DNA from: Bacteroidota bacterium
GTDB lineage: Bacteria; Bacteroidota; Bacteroidia; Chitinophagales; Chitinophagaceae
Length of the DNA: 7,200 nucleotides
Assembly: GCA_023386395.1 (NCBI GenBank)
Contig: JAEWJV010000514.1
Coordinates: 1-7,200 of the forward strand
Direction of reading: 5' to 3'
In this document: piece after piece, positions 6,772 to 7,200 of the stretch
How the letters are laid out: every line of letters starts with the position of its first letter
Numbering within the stretch: position 1 is the first letter of the stretch
Notes under the pieces: model-generated
The model's input: only the letters and a program-made list of their open reading frames with translations
The model's database searches: none
What the model was told of the DNA's origin: nothing
Program-made: the position numbers and the translations under genes

Positions 6772-7200
6772 TTATTTTGCTAATACCTGTACAGCAGCTC
6801 CGTTTTTAGCAACAATTATTAAAGAACCGTTTTTATTTTTTATCTCGACCATCGCCCTCACATCTCCATCAATATAACAGTTGGTTTCTGCGGGGTACAC
6901 TGGTTTTAATTTGCGGTTAGCCGTGCCTTTCAGCAGAAGCCCAAGACCAGCATCATTCTGTCCCAGTTCCGTTTTATAAACATAAAAATTGCCTGTAATT
7001 AAAATATCCTTTAACCCGTCATGATCAAAATCGTCTGCAATACTTCCAAATATTTTTGAAAATTGAGCTTCGGGGGGAAAGGGTTGAAATTCAAAATCAG
7101 TATTGCCATTATTATACAATATACCCGATGCAAGGTTATTGCAGGTGTACACGAAAGCTTGTTTGATTTTATCTTTTGAAAAAATATCGCTGATGCGGGC
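6772..7200 (-). CDS. FG-GAP/VCBS repeat-containing protein, C-terminal end (starts beyond window)
   Basis: The last 142 residues of a longer protein. The frame is open without a stop from 7200 down to the TAA at 6772, so the GTG at 7152 is internal and not a start. The fragment contains a calcium-loop motif DDFDHDGLKD, followed by LITGNFYVYKTELGQNDAGLGLLLKG, then a segment with GDVRAMVEIKNKNG and LIIVAKNG. This is the usual closing segment of large Bacteroidota VCBS proteins that carry ASPIC/UnbV-type C-termini: a blade motif, a conserved GxxDAGxGxLLxG stretch and a final short strand region. The protein is probably exported and acts outside the cytoplasm, but its signal peptide lies outside the window. 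It is 122 bp upstream of the ROK gene with no convincing terminator between them, so some read-through into the regulator is possible. It is a different gene from the VCBS protein at the left edge, since this is a C-terminus and that one an N-terminus. Confidence 0.85.
   Translation of the reverse strand, partial: ARISDIFSKDKIKQAFVYTCNNLASGILYNNGNTDFEFQPFPPEAQFSKIFGSIADDFDHDGLKDILITGNFYVYKTELGQNDAGLGLLLKGTANRKLKPVYPAETNCYIDGDVRAMVEIKNKNGSLIIVAKNGAAVQVLAK

Noticed and set aside
6772..7152. Treating 7152-6772 as a complete small protein of 126 residues
   Set aside because: The supposed start is GTG inside a frame that stays open to the window edge, and the content is the known C-terminal segment of a much larger VCBS family.
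1..7200. Insertion of the ROK-SusCD block into a single VCBS gene
   Set aside because: In transcription order the upstream fragment is a C-terminus with a natural stop and the downstream one is an N-terminus with a signal peptide. An insertion would give the opposite order, so these are two separate genes.

Overview
The window looks like chromosomal DNA from a Bacteroidota bacterium, most likely a Chitinophagaceae-type soil or freshwater organism. The evidence is a SusC/SusD outer-membrane pair, secreted FG-GAP/VCBS proteins of a kind common in that phylum, AT-rich intergenic DNA, A-rich leaders without Shine-Dalgarno sequences, and a candidate TTTG / TAnnTTTG-like promoter. The family assignment is an inference from protein style, not from a search.

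Every supported gene lies on the minus strand, so transcription runs from position 7200 towards position 1. In that order: (1) the C-terminal end of a large VCBS/FG-GAP protein (7200-6772, cut by the window edge); (2) a 122-bp AT-rich gap with a candidate promoter and a perfect 8-bp inverted repeat; (3) a ROK-family (NagC/Mlc/XylR-type) winged-helix transcriptional regulator with a TTG start (6649-5402); (4) a 138-bp leader with a 30-bp interrupted palindrome; (5) a SusC-like TonB-dependent transporter (5263-2159); (6) seven bases later, a SusD-like surface lipoprotein (2151-526); (7) a strong intrinsic terminator (499-472); (8) the N-terminal 142 residues of a second VCBS/FG-GAP protein (426-1, cut by the window edge). 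No gene is supported on the plus strand, and no gap between genes exceeds about 140 bp.

The likely common theme is uptake of an unidentified organic ligand. SusD would capture the ligand at the cell surface, SusC would import it with TonB energy, and the ROK protein would sense a derived sugar or sugar-like effector and control susCD, possibly through the palindrome in the susC leader. The flanking VCBS proteins are exported and may bind or process substrate outside the cytoplasm, but their function is not established. No glycoside hydrolase, peptidase, anti-sigma/ECF sigma pair, SusR or hybrid two-component regulator is visible here, so the substrate cannot be named. The least ordinary features are the two dyad-symmetric elements, one before the ROK gene and one before susC, and the use of a local ROK regulator for a SusCD pair. 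No mobile element, CRISPR array, tRNA or rRNA was seen.
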